Source of the DNA: Solicola gregarius
GTDB taxonomy: Bacteria; Actinomycetota; Actinomycetes; Propionibacteriales; Nocardioidaceae
NCBI RefSeq assembly: GCF_025790165.1
Contig: NZ_CP094970.1
Span: 2,542,001 to 2,606,000, forward strand
Reading direction: 5' to 3'
Length of the DNA: 64,000 nucleotides
Below, piece after piece: positions 16,349-24,305 of the stretch. The notes below the pieces were generated by a model. The model ran no database searches. It was not told the origin of the DNA and saw nothing but the letters and a program-made list of their open reading frames with translations. Each line of letters opens with the position of its first letter. The first letter of the stretch is position 1. The position numbers were made by a program, and so were the translations under genes.

Positions 16349-18361
16349 GTGAGCGGGTCCGCCATCGACGATGTGAGCGCGACGGGTCTCCGGGCAATCT
16401 TTCGCATCCGGGACTTCCGGCGCATGTGGACCGCGCTCGGACTCGCGTCGCTCGCCGACTGGATGGGACTGCTGGCGATCACCGCGTTCGCCAACGACAT
16501 CGCCGGAGGCGGGTACGCAGAGAAGAACTTCGCGATCGCTGGAGTGCTCTTCCTGCGGGTGCTCCCTGCCCTCGTGATCGGTCCGCTCGGCGGGTACATC
16601 GCAGACCGGCTCGACCGGCGTACGACCCTCGTGGTCGGCCTGGTGCTGCGGGGTGCCTGCTTCGCGAGCATCCCGCTGGTCGGCACCCTGTGGTGGCTGT
16701 TCGTCGCGACGGTGCTGATCGAGGCCGTCAATGCCGTGTGGCTGCCGACCAAGGACGCCACGATCCCCAACCTCGTACCCACCGAACGGCTCGAGGACGC
16801 CAACCGGGTCAACCTCGCCACGACATACGGCTCGGCGCTTCCCGCAGCCGCGCTGTTCATCATCGTCGCCGACATCACCGAGCTGCTCTCGACGTACGCC
16901 GGCTGGACGACGGGCACCTCGGCAGACCTGACGATGTACGTGATCGCCGTCGGATTCCTCGCCGGGGGCGCGGTGTGCCAGACGATGCGCGACATCCCGC
17001 GCGGGTCATCGATCGCCGCGGAGGACCAGGCCGGTCTCGTCCGCACCATCCTCGACGGGTGGGCGTACATCCGTGACACCGACGTCGTGCGCGGTCTCGT
17101 GGTCGGCATCGTCGGCGCGTTCGGCGCCGGCGGAGTGGTCATCGGGCTCGGTCGGGTGTACGCGACCGACCTCGGGGCGGACGACGCCGGTTATGGCGTG
17201 CTGTTCGGCTGCGTGTTCCTCGGACTCGGCACCGGGATGTGGCTCGGTCCGCGTACGCTGCCGCGAGTGTCGCGGCGTCGGCTGTTCGGGCTGGGGCTGA
17301 TCGCCGCCGGGGCGACCCTCGCCGTCATCTCGCTGATCGGCAACATGGTGCTCGCGGCCGTCCTCGTCGTCGTGCTCGGCTACTTCGCCGGCATCTCGTG
17401 GATCACCGGATACACGTTGCTCGGGCTCGAGGTGGCCGACGACGTACGCGGGCGGACGTTCGCGCTCGTACAGTCGCTGATCCGGATTGCGCTCGCGTTG
17501 GTGCTCGCGCTCGGCCCGGCGGTCGCCGGGTTGATCGGCGCCCACAGGTGGCGCATCACCGATCACGCGTCCCTCACGTACAGCGGCGCGCAGTTCACGT
17601 TCCTGATCGCGGCGGCCGTTGCGGTCGTTGTCGGGGTGAGCGCCTATCGTCGGATGAACGACCGACCAGGGGTGACGTTGCGAGAAGAACTGACCGGACC
17701 GCCGCCGCGTGGCCGATACAGCGAGCGGGGCACGTTCGTCGCGCTCGAGGGCGGCGAGGGTGCCGGCAAGTCGACGCAGGCGCGGCTGCTCGCGGATGCG
17801 CTGCGCGACGGCGGGTACGACGTGCTGCTCACCCACGAGCCGGGTGACACCCCCGTCGGCGCGACGCTGCGCAAGATCCTGCTCGACGTCGAGACCGGCA
17901 CGCTGTCGCATCGCACGGAGGCGTTGCTGTACGCCGCAGACAAGGCGGAGCACGTCGACACGGTCGTGCAGCCCGCGCTCGACGCGGGCAAGGTCGTCAT
18001 CACCGACCGCTATGTCGACTCCGCGCTCGCGTACCAGGGCGCCGGACGCGAGCTGACCCGTGACGAGGTCGAGGACGTGACGCGATGGGCGACCGCGCAG
18101 CTGCGTCCGCATCTGACGGTGCTCCTCGACGTCGAGCCCGACGTCGGGTTGGGGCGCTTCGACTCGCCCGACCGGCTGGAGTCCGAGCCGGTCGACTTCC
18201 ACACCCGCGTACGCGACTCGTTCCGCGAGCTGGCGGCCGCCGATCCCGAGCACTATCTCGTCGTCGACGCGCATGGCTCGCGCGACGAGATCGCCGCGGC
18301 CGTACGCGCCCGGCTGGAGCCGCATCTCGCACGTGCGGTGCGTCGGCAGGAGCAGTCGTGA
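16349..18361 (+). CDS. tmk: Thymidylate kinase with N-terminal MFS transporter domain
   Basis: The 670-residue product joins two proteins. Residues 15 to about 440 are a 12-helix major-facilitator domain (GGYIADRLDRRTTLVVGLVL is the loop 2-3 motif). From about 461 a thymidylate kinase follows with the P-loop GGEGAGKS (468-475), VITDRYVDSALAYQGAGRE and a late lid. dTMP kinase makes dTDP for DNA synthesis. This fusion recurs in Propionibacteriales and relatives; the transporter's substrate is unknown. GTG 16349 starts it. The stop overlaps the holB start by four bases (GTGA), implying co-translation of two replication-linked proteins. Confidence 0.93.
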   Translation: MSGSAIDDVSATGLRAIFRIRDFRRMWTALGLASLADWMGLLAITAFANDIAGGGYAEKNFAIAGVLFLRVLPALVIGPLGGYIADRLDRRTTLVVGLVLRGACFASIPLVGTLWWLFVATVLIEAVNAVWLPTKDATIPNLVPTERLEDANRVNLATTYGSALPAAALFIIVADITELLSTYAGWTTGTSADLTMYVIAVGFLAGGAVCQTMRDIPRGSSIAAEDQAGLVRTILDGWAYIRDTDVVRGLVVGIVGAFGAGGVVIGLGRVYATDLGADDAGYGVLFGCVFLGLGTGMWLGPRTLPRVSRRRLFGLGLIAAGATLAVISLIGNMVLAAVLVVVLGYFAGISWITGYTLLGLEVADDVRGRTFALVQSLIRIALALVLALGPAVAGLIGAHRWRITDHASLTYSGAQFTFLIAAAVAVVVGVSAYRRMNDRPGVTLREELTGPPPRGRYSERGTFVALEGGEGAGKSTQARLLADALRDGGYDVLLTHEPGDTPVGATLRKILLDVETGTLSHRTEALLYAADKAEHVDTVVQPALDAGKVVITDRYVDSALAYQGAGRELTRDEVEDVTRWATAQLRPHLTVLLDVEPDVGLGRFDSPDRLESEPVDFHTRVRDSFRELAAADPEHYLVVDAHGSRDEIAAAVRARLEPHLARAVRRQEQS

Positions 18362-19482
18362 GCGTCTGGGACAACCTCGTCGGGCAGGGCCCGATCGTCG
18401 AGCTGCTGCAACGCTCGATCGAGCGCGACATGACCCACGCCTGGCTGTTCACTGGCCCTCCGGGCTCGGGGCGGTCGAACGTCGCGCGTGCGTTCGCGGC
18501 CGCGCTGCAATGCGAGTCGGGCGGCTGCGGCGAGTGCAACGCCTGTCGTACGGCTCTGTCGGGCGCCCATCCCGACGTCACACTGGTCCGCACCGACCGG
18601 TTGAGCATCGAGGTCGACGAGGTCCGCGAGCACGTACGCAGCGCGGCGTTGCGGCCGTCGTCCGGGCATTGGCAGGTGCTGATCGTCGAAGATGCCGACC
18701 GGCTCACCGAGAAGGCCGCCGATGCGCTGCTCAAGACGCTCGAGGAGCCGCCGCCGCGTACGGTCTGGATGTTGTGCGCGCCGACGGCGGAGGACGTCAT
18801 CGTGACGATCCGCTCGCGGTCCCGCCAGATCGTGTTGCGTACGCCGCCGTCCCGGGAGGTCGCGGCGATGCTCGTCCGTCGTGACGGTGTCGAAGAGTCC
18901 GTGGCACTCGAGGCGGCCCGGGCCGCGCAGGGCCACGTCGGACGCGCACGCGCCCTTGCCACCAACGATGCCGTACGCGCGCGGCGGCGCGAGGTGCTGG
19001 CGATCCCGTCGTCGCTGTCCGGGCTCGGAGCGTGCTTGAGTGCCGCGCAGAACCTCAACGACGCGGCTCAGGCGCACGCCACCGAGCGGGCCGACGATCT
19101 CGATGGTCGCGAGCTTGCCGATCTCCGTACTGCTTGGGGGGTCGAGGACCGCGGGCGACGGCCCGCCGGCTACCAGGGAAACCTCTCGTCGCTCGAGAAG
19201 GACCAGAAACGGCGGCGTACGCGGATGGCCCGCGACGCGATCGACGGCGGGTTGATCGACCTGATGTCGCTGTACCGCGATGTCCTGTCGGTGCAGCTCG
19301 GCGCCGACACCGAGATGGTCAACGCCGACCTCGCCTCGTCGGTTGCCGAGCTGGCCGCGCGGGGCACGCCCGAGGCGACGCTCGCCCACCTCGACGCGAT
19401 CCTCGAGTGCCGCGAGGCGCTCACCGCGAACGCCGCCCCGCTGCTCGCCCTGGAGCGGCTGATGATCCGGCTGGCCCGCTGA
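18358..19482 (+). CDS. holB: DNA polymerase III subunit delta'
   Basis: The 374-residue clamp-loader subunit has an AAA+ fold. The nucleotide loop is GPPGSGRS (33-40), with Arg in place of the Walker lysine, which fits the known inability of delta' to use ATP. The zinc module has Cys 52, 57, 60 and 63 (CESGGCGECNAC). VIVEDADRLTEKAADALLKT and LEEPP are the family's Walker B region, followed by the switch segment TIRSRSRQI. Helical domain III occupies the rest and contains a basic linker. GTG 18358 overlaps the tmk stop, which fixes the start. Delta' works with gamma/tau and delta to load the beta sliding clamp. Confidence 0.93.
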   Translation: MSVWDNLVGQGPIVELLQRSIERDMTHAWLFTGPPGSGRSNVARAFAAALQCESGGCGECNACRTALSGAHPDVTLVRTDRLSIEVDEVREHVRSAALRPSSGHWQVLIVEDADRLTEKAADALLKTLEEPPPRTVWMLCAPTAEDVIVTIRSRSRQIVLRTPPSREVAAMLVRRDGVEESVALEAARAAQGHVGRARALATNDAVRARRREVLAIPSSLSGLGACLSAAQNLNDAAQAHATERADDLDGRELADLRTAWGVEDRGRRPAGYQGNLSSLEKDQKRRRTRMARDAIDGGLIDLMSLYRDVLSVQLGADTEMVNADLASSVAELAARGTPEATLAHLDAILECREALTANAAPLLALERLMIRLAR

Positions 19483-19573
19483 CGCCTGTGGATATCTCGA
19501 CCGAATTATTCGCGCCCACCTATGTTGTGAGACGCAGCCGCTTGTCTGGCTGAGCCCTATCTCGAGGAGACCG

Positions 19574-21124
19574 ATGCCTTCACGCCGCCGTGCCCGGATC
19601 GCCGCCGGGCTGTTGCTGGTGACCCTGGTCGCGGCTGGGTGCACCGACGACGACTCGCCGTCGGCCGACCCGTCGTCGGATCCGACGACCGCCGAGACCG
19701 AGACGCAGCCGGCCGACTCCGGCGTGCCGGCCGAGCTGCGCCCGTACTACCGGCAGCAGGTCGACTGGTCGTCCTGTTCACAAGGCGACTGCGCGACCGT
19801 GAAGGTGCCGGTCGACTACGCCGAGCCGGGCGGCGAGACCACCGAGCTGGCTCTTGCCCGACGTCCCGCCGACGATCCCGACAAGCGTCTCGGCACGCTG
19901 TTCATCAACCCCGGGGGGCCGGGCGGGTCCGGCATCGACTACCTCCAGACGTTCACCGACCAGGCCAGCGACGATGTGCTGGCGCGCTACGACATCATCG
20001 GATTCGACCCGCGGGGAGTGGGCACGAGCGACCCCGTCGAGTGTGTCGACGACGAGGAGCTCGACAAGATCGTCGCGGCCGACCCCGATCCGGACACGTC
20101 GGCGGAGACGAAGGCGTACGTCGACTCCGTCGTCTCGATGGGCAAGGGGTGTCTTGCCGGGTCCGGCGCGCTCGCCGAGAACATGTCCACGATCGACGTC
20201 GCGAAGGATCTCGACGTGCTGCGCGGGCTCGTCGGCGACGAGTTGCTGACGTACGCGGGTGCCTCGTACGGCACGTTCATCGGCTCGACGTACGCAGAAC
20301 TCTTCCCCAAGAAGGTGGGGCGCATGGTGCTCGACGGCGCGATCGACCCGAGCCTGTCGCTGCGGGAGGCGACGATGGCGCAGGCCGGTGGCTTCGAGGG
20401 TGCGCTGCGGGCGTACGCCGAAGACTGTGTGAGTGGAGGCGAGTCGTGTCCGCTCGGCGACGACGTCGACGCGGGCATGCAGAAGATCGGCGACTTCCTC
20501 GAGAAGCTCGATGACTCGCCGGTCGAGACCGGTGACACGAACCGCCCGCTCACCCGGTCGCTCGCGTTCTACGGCATCGCGCTCCCGCTCTACGACGAGC
20601 AGGCCTGGCCGGCGCTGAGCCAGGCGCTCGGCAACGCGTTCGGCGGTGACGGGGCGCTGCTGCTCCAGTACTCCGACCTCTACTTCGACCGCACCTCGGG
20701 CGGCTACGAGAGCAACCAGTTCGAGGCGCAGTCGGCGGTCAACTGCCTCGACACCTCCGAGGACGTCTCACCCGCCGATATCCGCAAGGCCGTGCCCGCG
20801 TACGAGAAGGCGGCCCCGGTGTTCGGCGAGATCTTCGCCTGGAGCGAGCTGACCTGCGGGCAGTGGCCGATCGAGTCGGCCCACAAGCCCCTCGATATCG
20901 ACGGCTCGGGCGCCGCGCCGATCCTCGTCGTCGGTACGACCCGCGACCCGGCCACACCGTACGAGCAGGCGGTGTCGCTGGCGAAGGAGCTCGACTCGGG
21001 CGTCCTGCTCAGCCGCGACGGCGACGGCCACACCGCCTACCACCGCGGCAACGCCTGCATCGACGAGACGATCGACGCGTACCTCCTCGACGGCGACGTA
21101 CCCGACGACGGCAAGGAATGCTGA
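19574..21124 (+). CDS. Secreted lipoprotein alpha/beta hydrolase, tripeptidyl aminopeptidase-like
   Basis: The 516-residue protein carries a lipoprotein signal (LVTLVAAGC, lipid-modified C23). An alpha/beta hydrolase follows with oxyanion region LFINPGGPGGSGIDYL, FDPRGVGTSDPV and the nucleophile elbow GASYGTF (S231). A TAP-like C-terminal segment holds CLDTSED, GTTRDPATPYEQAVSLAKEL and the catalytic His in DGDGHTAYH. This is the architecture of SlpD/SlpE and TAP peptidases of Streptomyces, which release N-terminal tripeptides outside the cell. GAGGAG lies five bases before ATG 19574. It stands downstream of holB, as in many actinobacteria. Confidence 0.9.
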   Translation: MPSRRRARIAAGLLLVTLVAAGCTDDDSPSADPSSDPTTAETETQPADSGVPAELRPYYRQQVDWSSCSQGDCATVKVPVDYAEPGGETTELALARRPADDPDKRLGTLFINPGGPGGSGIDYLQTFTDQASDDVLARYDIIGFDPRGVGTSDPVECVDDEELDKIVAADPDPDTSAETKAYVDSVVSMGKGCLAGSGALAENMSTIDVAKDLDVLRGLVGDELLTYAGASYGTFIGSTYAELFPKKVGRMVLDGAIDPSLSLREATMAQAGGFEGALRAYAEDCVSGGESCPLGDDVDAGMQKIGDFLEKLDDSPVETGDTNRPLTRSLAFYGIALPLYDEQAWPALSQALGNAFGGDGALLLQYSDLYFDRTSGGYESNQFEAQSAVNCLDTSEDVSPADIRKAVPAYEKAAPVFGEIFAWSELTCGQWPIESAHKPLDIDGSGAAPILVVGTTRDPATPYEQAVSLAKELDSGVLLSRDGDGHTAYHRGNACIDETIDAYLLDGDVPDDGKEC

Positions 21125-21153
21125 CCCGTTCGCCCTCCCCGCCTGCCCGCTGG

Positions 21154-21204
21154 GCCGCACGTTTCGGCCCCAGATTTCGCGATTTTGGGGCTGGAATGTG
21201 CGGC
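21154..21204. terminator. Long hairpin between convergent genes
   Basis: GCCGCAC at 21154-21160 pairs with GTGCGGC at 21198-21204, and GCCCCA at 21167-21172 pairs with TGGGGC at 21186-21191. The tip is TTTCGCGATTT. The hairpin lies just after the peptidase stop and just before the chorismate mutase stop, a position suited to a bidirectional terminator. Confidence 0.6.
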
Positions 21205-21215
21205 TCACGGGGCCG

Positions 21216-21509
21216 TCAGCCGCGGATCGCCTCGTGGTGGCGGATGACCTCGCCGATGATGAAGTTGAGGAACTTCTCCGCGAACGCCGGGTCGAGGTCG
21301 GCGTCGTGCGCCAGCTCGCGCAGCCGCGCGATCTGGCGCGCCTCCCGCTCGGGATCTGCGGGCGGCAGGTCGTGGTCGGCCTTCAGCCGGCCGACCCGCT
21401 TGGTGCACTTGAACCGCTCCGCGAGCAGGTGCACGAGGGCCGCGTCGATGTTGTCGATACTCGAGCGAATCTCCTCGAGCTCGGCGAGGGCGTCGTCGGG
21501 CTTTGTCAC
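21216..21509 (-). CDS. AroQ-type chorismate mutase
   Basis: The 97-residue all-helical protein has the AroQ pattern: EEIRSSIDNIDAALVHLLAERFK (short helix H1 start), VGRLKADHDLPPADPEREARQ and LDPAFAEKFLNFIIGEVIRHHE. The Arg in LAERF, the Lys in GRLK and the late Gln/Glu are the expected active-site positions. The enzyme converts chorismate to prephenate for Phe and Tyr synthesis, usually as a dimer. GTG 21509 is the start. It lies directly upstream of the tRNA-Thr gene on the opposite strand, a conserved position in relatives. Confidence 0.88.
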   Translation of the reverse strand: MTKPDDALAELEEIRSSIDNIDAALVHLLAERFKCTKRVGRLKADHDLPPADPEREARQIARLRELAHDADLDPAFAEKFLNFIIGEVIRHHEAIRG

Positions 21510-21598
21510 AGTACGTGAGTCTACGGGTCGTACTCAGGAGCCGATTTAGGTCTCCCGGACCGGCATGGGTATGATCGTGCGCTGTTGCTCGGCAACGC

Positions 21599-21674
21599 GC
21601 CGCCTTAGCTCAGTCGGCAGAGCGTCTCACTCGTAATGAGAAGGTCGTCGGTTCGATTCCGACAGGCGGCTCCA
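21599..21674 (+). tRNA. tRNA-Thr (anticodon CGT)
   Basis: Acceptor arms GCCGCCT (21599-21605) and AGGCGGC (21664-21670) pair fully. The D-stem is GCTC/GAGC, the anticodon stem TCTCA/TGAGA holds CGT in its loop, and the T-arm is GTCGG TTCGATT CCGAC. The discriminator T and an encoded CCA (21672-21674) end the gene. It is the integration site of the island to its right. Confidence 0.97.
21633..21655 (+). other. Left attachment site within the tRNA-Thr gene
   Basis: This part of the tRNA runs from the end of the anticodon loop, through the 3' anticodon stem and variable loop, into the T-loop. The 19 bases TGAGAAGGTCGTCGGTTCG at 21637-21655 recur exactly at 28827-28845, and the match extends leftward with one mismatch. 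Use of the anticodon-to-T-arm segment is typical for tyrosine integrases. Confidence 0.78.
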
Positions 21675-21699
21675 CGCCTTTGCGCAGGTCAGGAGCCTG

Positions 21700-21840
21700 T
21701 TTCCGCAGCGCCGCCGAGGCGTGTCCGAGGATGCGTTGTACGACCTTCGGATCGGCCCCGGCACCGAGCCACACGGATGCGGCGGTGTGGCGTAGGTCGT
21801 GAATGCGGACGCCGACGAGACCGGTGTTCTTCTTGGCTGT
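21700..21840 (-). pseudogene. Tyrosine recombinase (integrase) C-terminal remnant
   Basis: On the minus strand this stretch encodes KKNTGLVGVRIHDLRHTAAS followed by VWLGAGADPKVVQRILGHAS. These are the catalytic R-H-x-x-R box II and the LGH box III of phage-type integrases. Box I and the core-binding domain are absent upstream. Downstream, where the tyrosine motif should follow, the frame runs into the antisense of the tRNA. The gene is thus a truncated, inactive remnant adjoining its attachment site, as expected for a decayed tRNA-integrated element. Confidence 0.8.
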
Positions 21841-21885
21841 GGTAGGGCCTGGCGGAGTGACCGTGGAGCCCCGTCCCCGCATCGG

Positions 21886-21977
21886 TCCAGTCTTCGGGCT
21901 CCGCTCCACGCGTCAAGGGCGGCTTCGCCGTCACGGCGTGATCGAACAAATTCGACCCTTGACCCGCTCCGCTCCGA
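21886..21977 (+). repeat. 92-bp direct repeat, left copy
   Basis: Aligns without gaps to 26441-26532 with 74 of 92 identical bases (counted by hand). It begins TCCAGTCTTCGG, contains CTCCACGCGTCAAG, and ends CCGCTCCGCTCCGA. An inner inverted pair GTCAAGGG/CCCTTGAC is present. It sits between the integrase remnant and the first cargo gene. Confidence 0.85.
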
Positions 21978-22072
21978 CCTACGAGCGGTACCTATGCGGG
22001 GAAGGGGCAGGTGTGCTCGACGCAGGCGGGACCACGGGCGGTGCGGTGGCTCGACCTGCGAACATACGGCCC

Positions 22073-22864
22073 ATGGACTGGTCCGAATATCTGGCCGTTA
22101 CGACGGCTGCGGCTACCGTTGCGACCGCGATCGCTACCAGCGTGACACTCTGGCTTCGTCAGCGAGATCGACCAGAGGCCGAGTGGCAACTCCGCCAGAC
22201 CGGCGCATGGATCCCCGGCATGTACGAGGGCATAGCGCCGCAATACGCCGGGTTGTACGTCTCCGAGTTCGAAGTAACGAATACCGGCGATGGCGCTGCT
22301 TACAAGGTTCGGGCAACAGGGGAGAACTGCTACGTGAGGCTCCAGTATCCGGAACTCGACCGGCGCCGCATGGCGAACGTATCTCCGGTGCCCCACTTTG
22401 TTCCCGTGGTGCAGCCCGGTGACGTCTTCGGCATCGTTGTTATGACGCACGGTGCCATGTTCGAAGCGTCCTCTTGGCTAAGGACCGAAGCAGTTCAGGC
22501 GCCAACACGGCTAGGGCGCACGATCGTTGATGTAATCCCGTTTCGCGAAGTCCGACCAATGTCGATGCAAGACGCGGAGCCTGTGGGTGCCAATGACGCC
22601 GATGAGATTCGGTATCGAGAACTGCGGTGGTGGCAGCGAGGTCAGGCGCTACGTCAGCGGATGTCGAGGGGTGCAGGTAGGCAAGTCGTGCCCGTGCCAC
22701 GAAACGGCGACGAGCGATGGACCGATGGCTGGACGAGGTACAACAAGCCGCAGTGCGAGGATCAGGCGAGTAGGCGGAACTCCGGTTCGGTACGAAGGTA
22801 TAGAGATCGGGCGTGGTCGCGAGCACCCATTGAACGCGCACTGCCCCGGTCGAGGACTCCGTGA
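22073..22864 (+). CDS. Unknown membrane-anchored protein in the island
   Basis: I do not recognise this 263-residue protein. It starts MDWSEYLAVTTAAATVATAI, one N-terminal TM helix to about residue 26, so the rest should be cytoplasmic or external depending on orientation. The middle (LYVSEFEVTNTGDGAAYKV) resembles a small beta-rich domain with an Asn-Thr-Gly turn. The tail is rich in Arg, Trp and Gln. Base composition is A+T-richer than its neighbours and it lacks the CGTACG hexamer common elsewhere, which suggests a separate origin. ATG 22073 has no clear ribosome site. The longer in-frame start at 21803 would cross the 92-bp repeat and is not accepted. Confidence 0.55.
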   Translation: MDWSEYLAVTTAAATVATAIATSVTLWLRQRDRPEAEWQLRQTGAWIPGMYEGIAPQYAGLYVSEFEVTNTGDGAAYKVRATGENCYVRLQYPELDRRRMANVSPVPHFVPVVQPGDVFGIVVMTHGAMFEASSWLRTEAVQAPTRLGRTIVDVIPFREVRPMSMQDAEPVGANDADEIRYRELRWWQRGQALRQRMSRGAGRQVVPVPRNGDERWTDGWTRYNKPQCEDQASRRNSGSVRRYRDRAWSRAPIERALPRSRTP

Positions 22865-22869
22865 GCGGC

Positions 22870-23940
22870 TCAGCCTCCGACGACAGCGGAGGCGCCGCTG
22901 GCGTACGCGACCAGCGGCGGGACGACGTACGCGGCATCGGCGCCCACGCCGCGCAGCGTGTTGGACGCGAACGAACGTTGAAACTCCAGGCCGAGGTAGA
23001 CCAGACCCGGATGCGTTGTGGAGATTCCGCCGGTGTGGCGTGGCAGTCCGTTCTCGTCGAGCGCTCCCAGGTCGCGAAGGTATCCGAGGCTCGGTAGGTA
23101 GCCGGTCGCGAGGATGACCGTGTCGACCGGCTCGTGCGTGCCGTCGGGCCACACGACTCCGTCGTCGTCGAACCGCCCGAACATCTGTCGGCGCTGAAGT
23201 GCTCCGGAGGCGTACGCGGCGCCGTACACGCCGTCGTCGGAGACGAGCGGGCCGGAAACGATGCGGGCGAGCCACTCCGGTGGCAGCCGGTCGAAGCCGG
23301 TGACATCGGTCCAGTAATGCACGTCGTGCCCGTCGTGGACCTGGGGCAGGAACCGGACGGGCTCGAGGGTGGCGAGCGTGACGTCGGCGTGCTCGGTCAG
23401 CTCGTGCGCCACCTGGATCGCGGAGTTGCCGCCGCCGACCACGACGATGCGCTGCCCGGCGTACTTGGTCGGCTCGCGGTAGCCGGCGACGTGCAGCACC
23501 TCACCCGTGAACCGCTCGCGGCCAGGTATCGGCGGCTGGAACGGGTTCGAGAACGAGCCCGAGGCGGCGACTATGCCGCTGGCAGGCAGTGCTTCGCCGT
23601 CGGCGGTGTGCACGACGAACTCGCGACCATCGGACTCGACCCGCTCGACCCGAGTCCGCGTGCGGATCTCCACGTCCAGCGATGCGGCGAACCGCTCAAG
23701 GTACGCGACTACCTCGTCCCGATGCGGGTAGTGGTCAGGGTCGCCGGGGAATGCCGCCCCGTCGAGCGCGCTGTACTGTGCGGGTGAGAAGACCGAGAGG
23801 CTGTCGTAGTAGTCGGGCCAGGAGCCGACCGCACGAACTCCGGCTTCGAGGACGAGCGGCTGCAGGCCGCGGTCGCGAACATGGCGGGCGGCGACGAGGC
23901 CGGACTGGCCGCCGCCGACGATAACGATGGGTGTGTTCAT
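22870..23940 (-). CDS. arsO: ArsO-like flavin-dependent monooxygenase
   Basis: The 356-residue oxidoreductase has an N-terminal FAD loop (IVIVGGGQSGLVAARHV) and a second nucleotide loop (RIVVVGGGNSAIQVAHEL) near residue 167, with ILATGYLPSLGYL completing a class B flavin-monooxygenase layout. The family includes ArsO, found in arsenic operons of actinobacteria, whose exact reaction is not settled. The symbol rests on neighbours: it is divergent from an ArsR gene and separated by a clear operator, and ACR3 and ArsC follow. An ordinary FMO-type enzyme is the alternative. Sequence features of the FMO type are clear; the arsenic role is inferred. Confidence 0.75.
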   Translation of the reverse strand: MNTPIVIVGGGQSGLVAARHVRDRGLQPLVLEAGVRAVGSWPDYYDSLSVFSPAQYSALDGAAFPGDPDHYPHRDEVVAYLERFAASLDVEIRTRTRVERVESDGREFVVHTADGEALPASGIVAASGSFSNPFQPPIPGRERFTGEVLHVAGYREPTKYAGQRIVVVGGGNSAIQVAHELTEHADVTLATLEPVRFLPQVHDGHDVHYWTDVTGFDRLPPEWLARIVSGPLVSDDGVYGAAYASGALQRRQMFGRFDDDGVVWPDGTHEPVDTVILATGYLPSLGYLRDLGALDENGLPRHTGGISTTHPGLVYLGLEFQRSFASNTLRGVGADAAYVVPPLVAYASGASAVVGG

Positions 23941-23953
23941 GAGAGGAACATAT

Positions 23954-23981
23954 CGTCATTTCGTAATATGATCAAATGACG
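23954..23981. promoter_or_regulatory. Operator between arsO and the first arsR
   Basis: CGTCATTT at 23954-23961 and AAATGACG at 23974-23981 form an inverted repeat with a 12-base A+T-rich centre, in the 61-base gap of the divergent pair. On the minus strand TTGATC, 17 bases, TATGTT makes a plausible arsO promoter overlapping the repeat. The adjacent ArsR is the probable ligand. Confidence 0.7.
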
Positions 23982-24001
23982 TTCTGAGTTAGGATGGCCC
24001 C

Positions 24002-24301
24002 ATGAGCGAGGTAGGCGTCGAGTTGGAGGAGTCGACCAATGACTTCCTCAAGGCGCTCGCCAGTCCCGCGCGCCAGCAGGTGATGTTCCTGTTCGCGGGC
24101 GGGGCTGAGCTATCGGTCGGCGATGTGGCTGAGCGGGCCGGAATCGGACAGTCGACCGCATCGCAGCAACTCGCATTGCTTCGCCGCGGGCACATCCTCA
24201 CCTCGCGACGCGAAGGCAAGACGGTCTTCTACCGTGCCGACAGCCAGGGCACGGCCGCCGTGCTCGACAACCTGCAGGCGTATCTGCGGTCGTGTTGCTG
24301 A
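24002..24301 (+). CDS. arsR: ArsR-family repressor with a C-terminal Cys pair
   Basis: This 99-residue winged-helix protein of the ArsR/SmtB family has FLKALASPARQQVMFLF, then DVAERAGIGQSTASQQLALL as the recognition helix, and a beta-hairpin RREGKTVFYRAD. The usual alpha3 Cys motif (ELCVCDL) is missing; instead the protein ends RSCC. Metalloid binding could therefore use the terminal vicinal cysteines, which is an inference. It lies divergent from arsO with the inverted repeat between, so it likely represses that promoter and its own. ATG 24002 is chosen because the helix pattern begins within ten residues. Confidence 0.85.
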   Translation: MSEVGVELEESTNDFLKALASPARQQVMFLFAGGAELSVGDVAERAGIGQSTASQQLALLRRGHILTSRREGKTVFYRADSQGTAAVLDNLQAYLRSCC

Positions 24302-24305
24302 GCGG

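Noticed and set aside
21610-21709. C-terminal end of the integrase reading frame (VGIEPTTFSL and beyond)
   Set aside because: It is the antisense translation of the tRNA-Thr gene, a common artefact.
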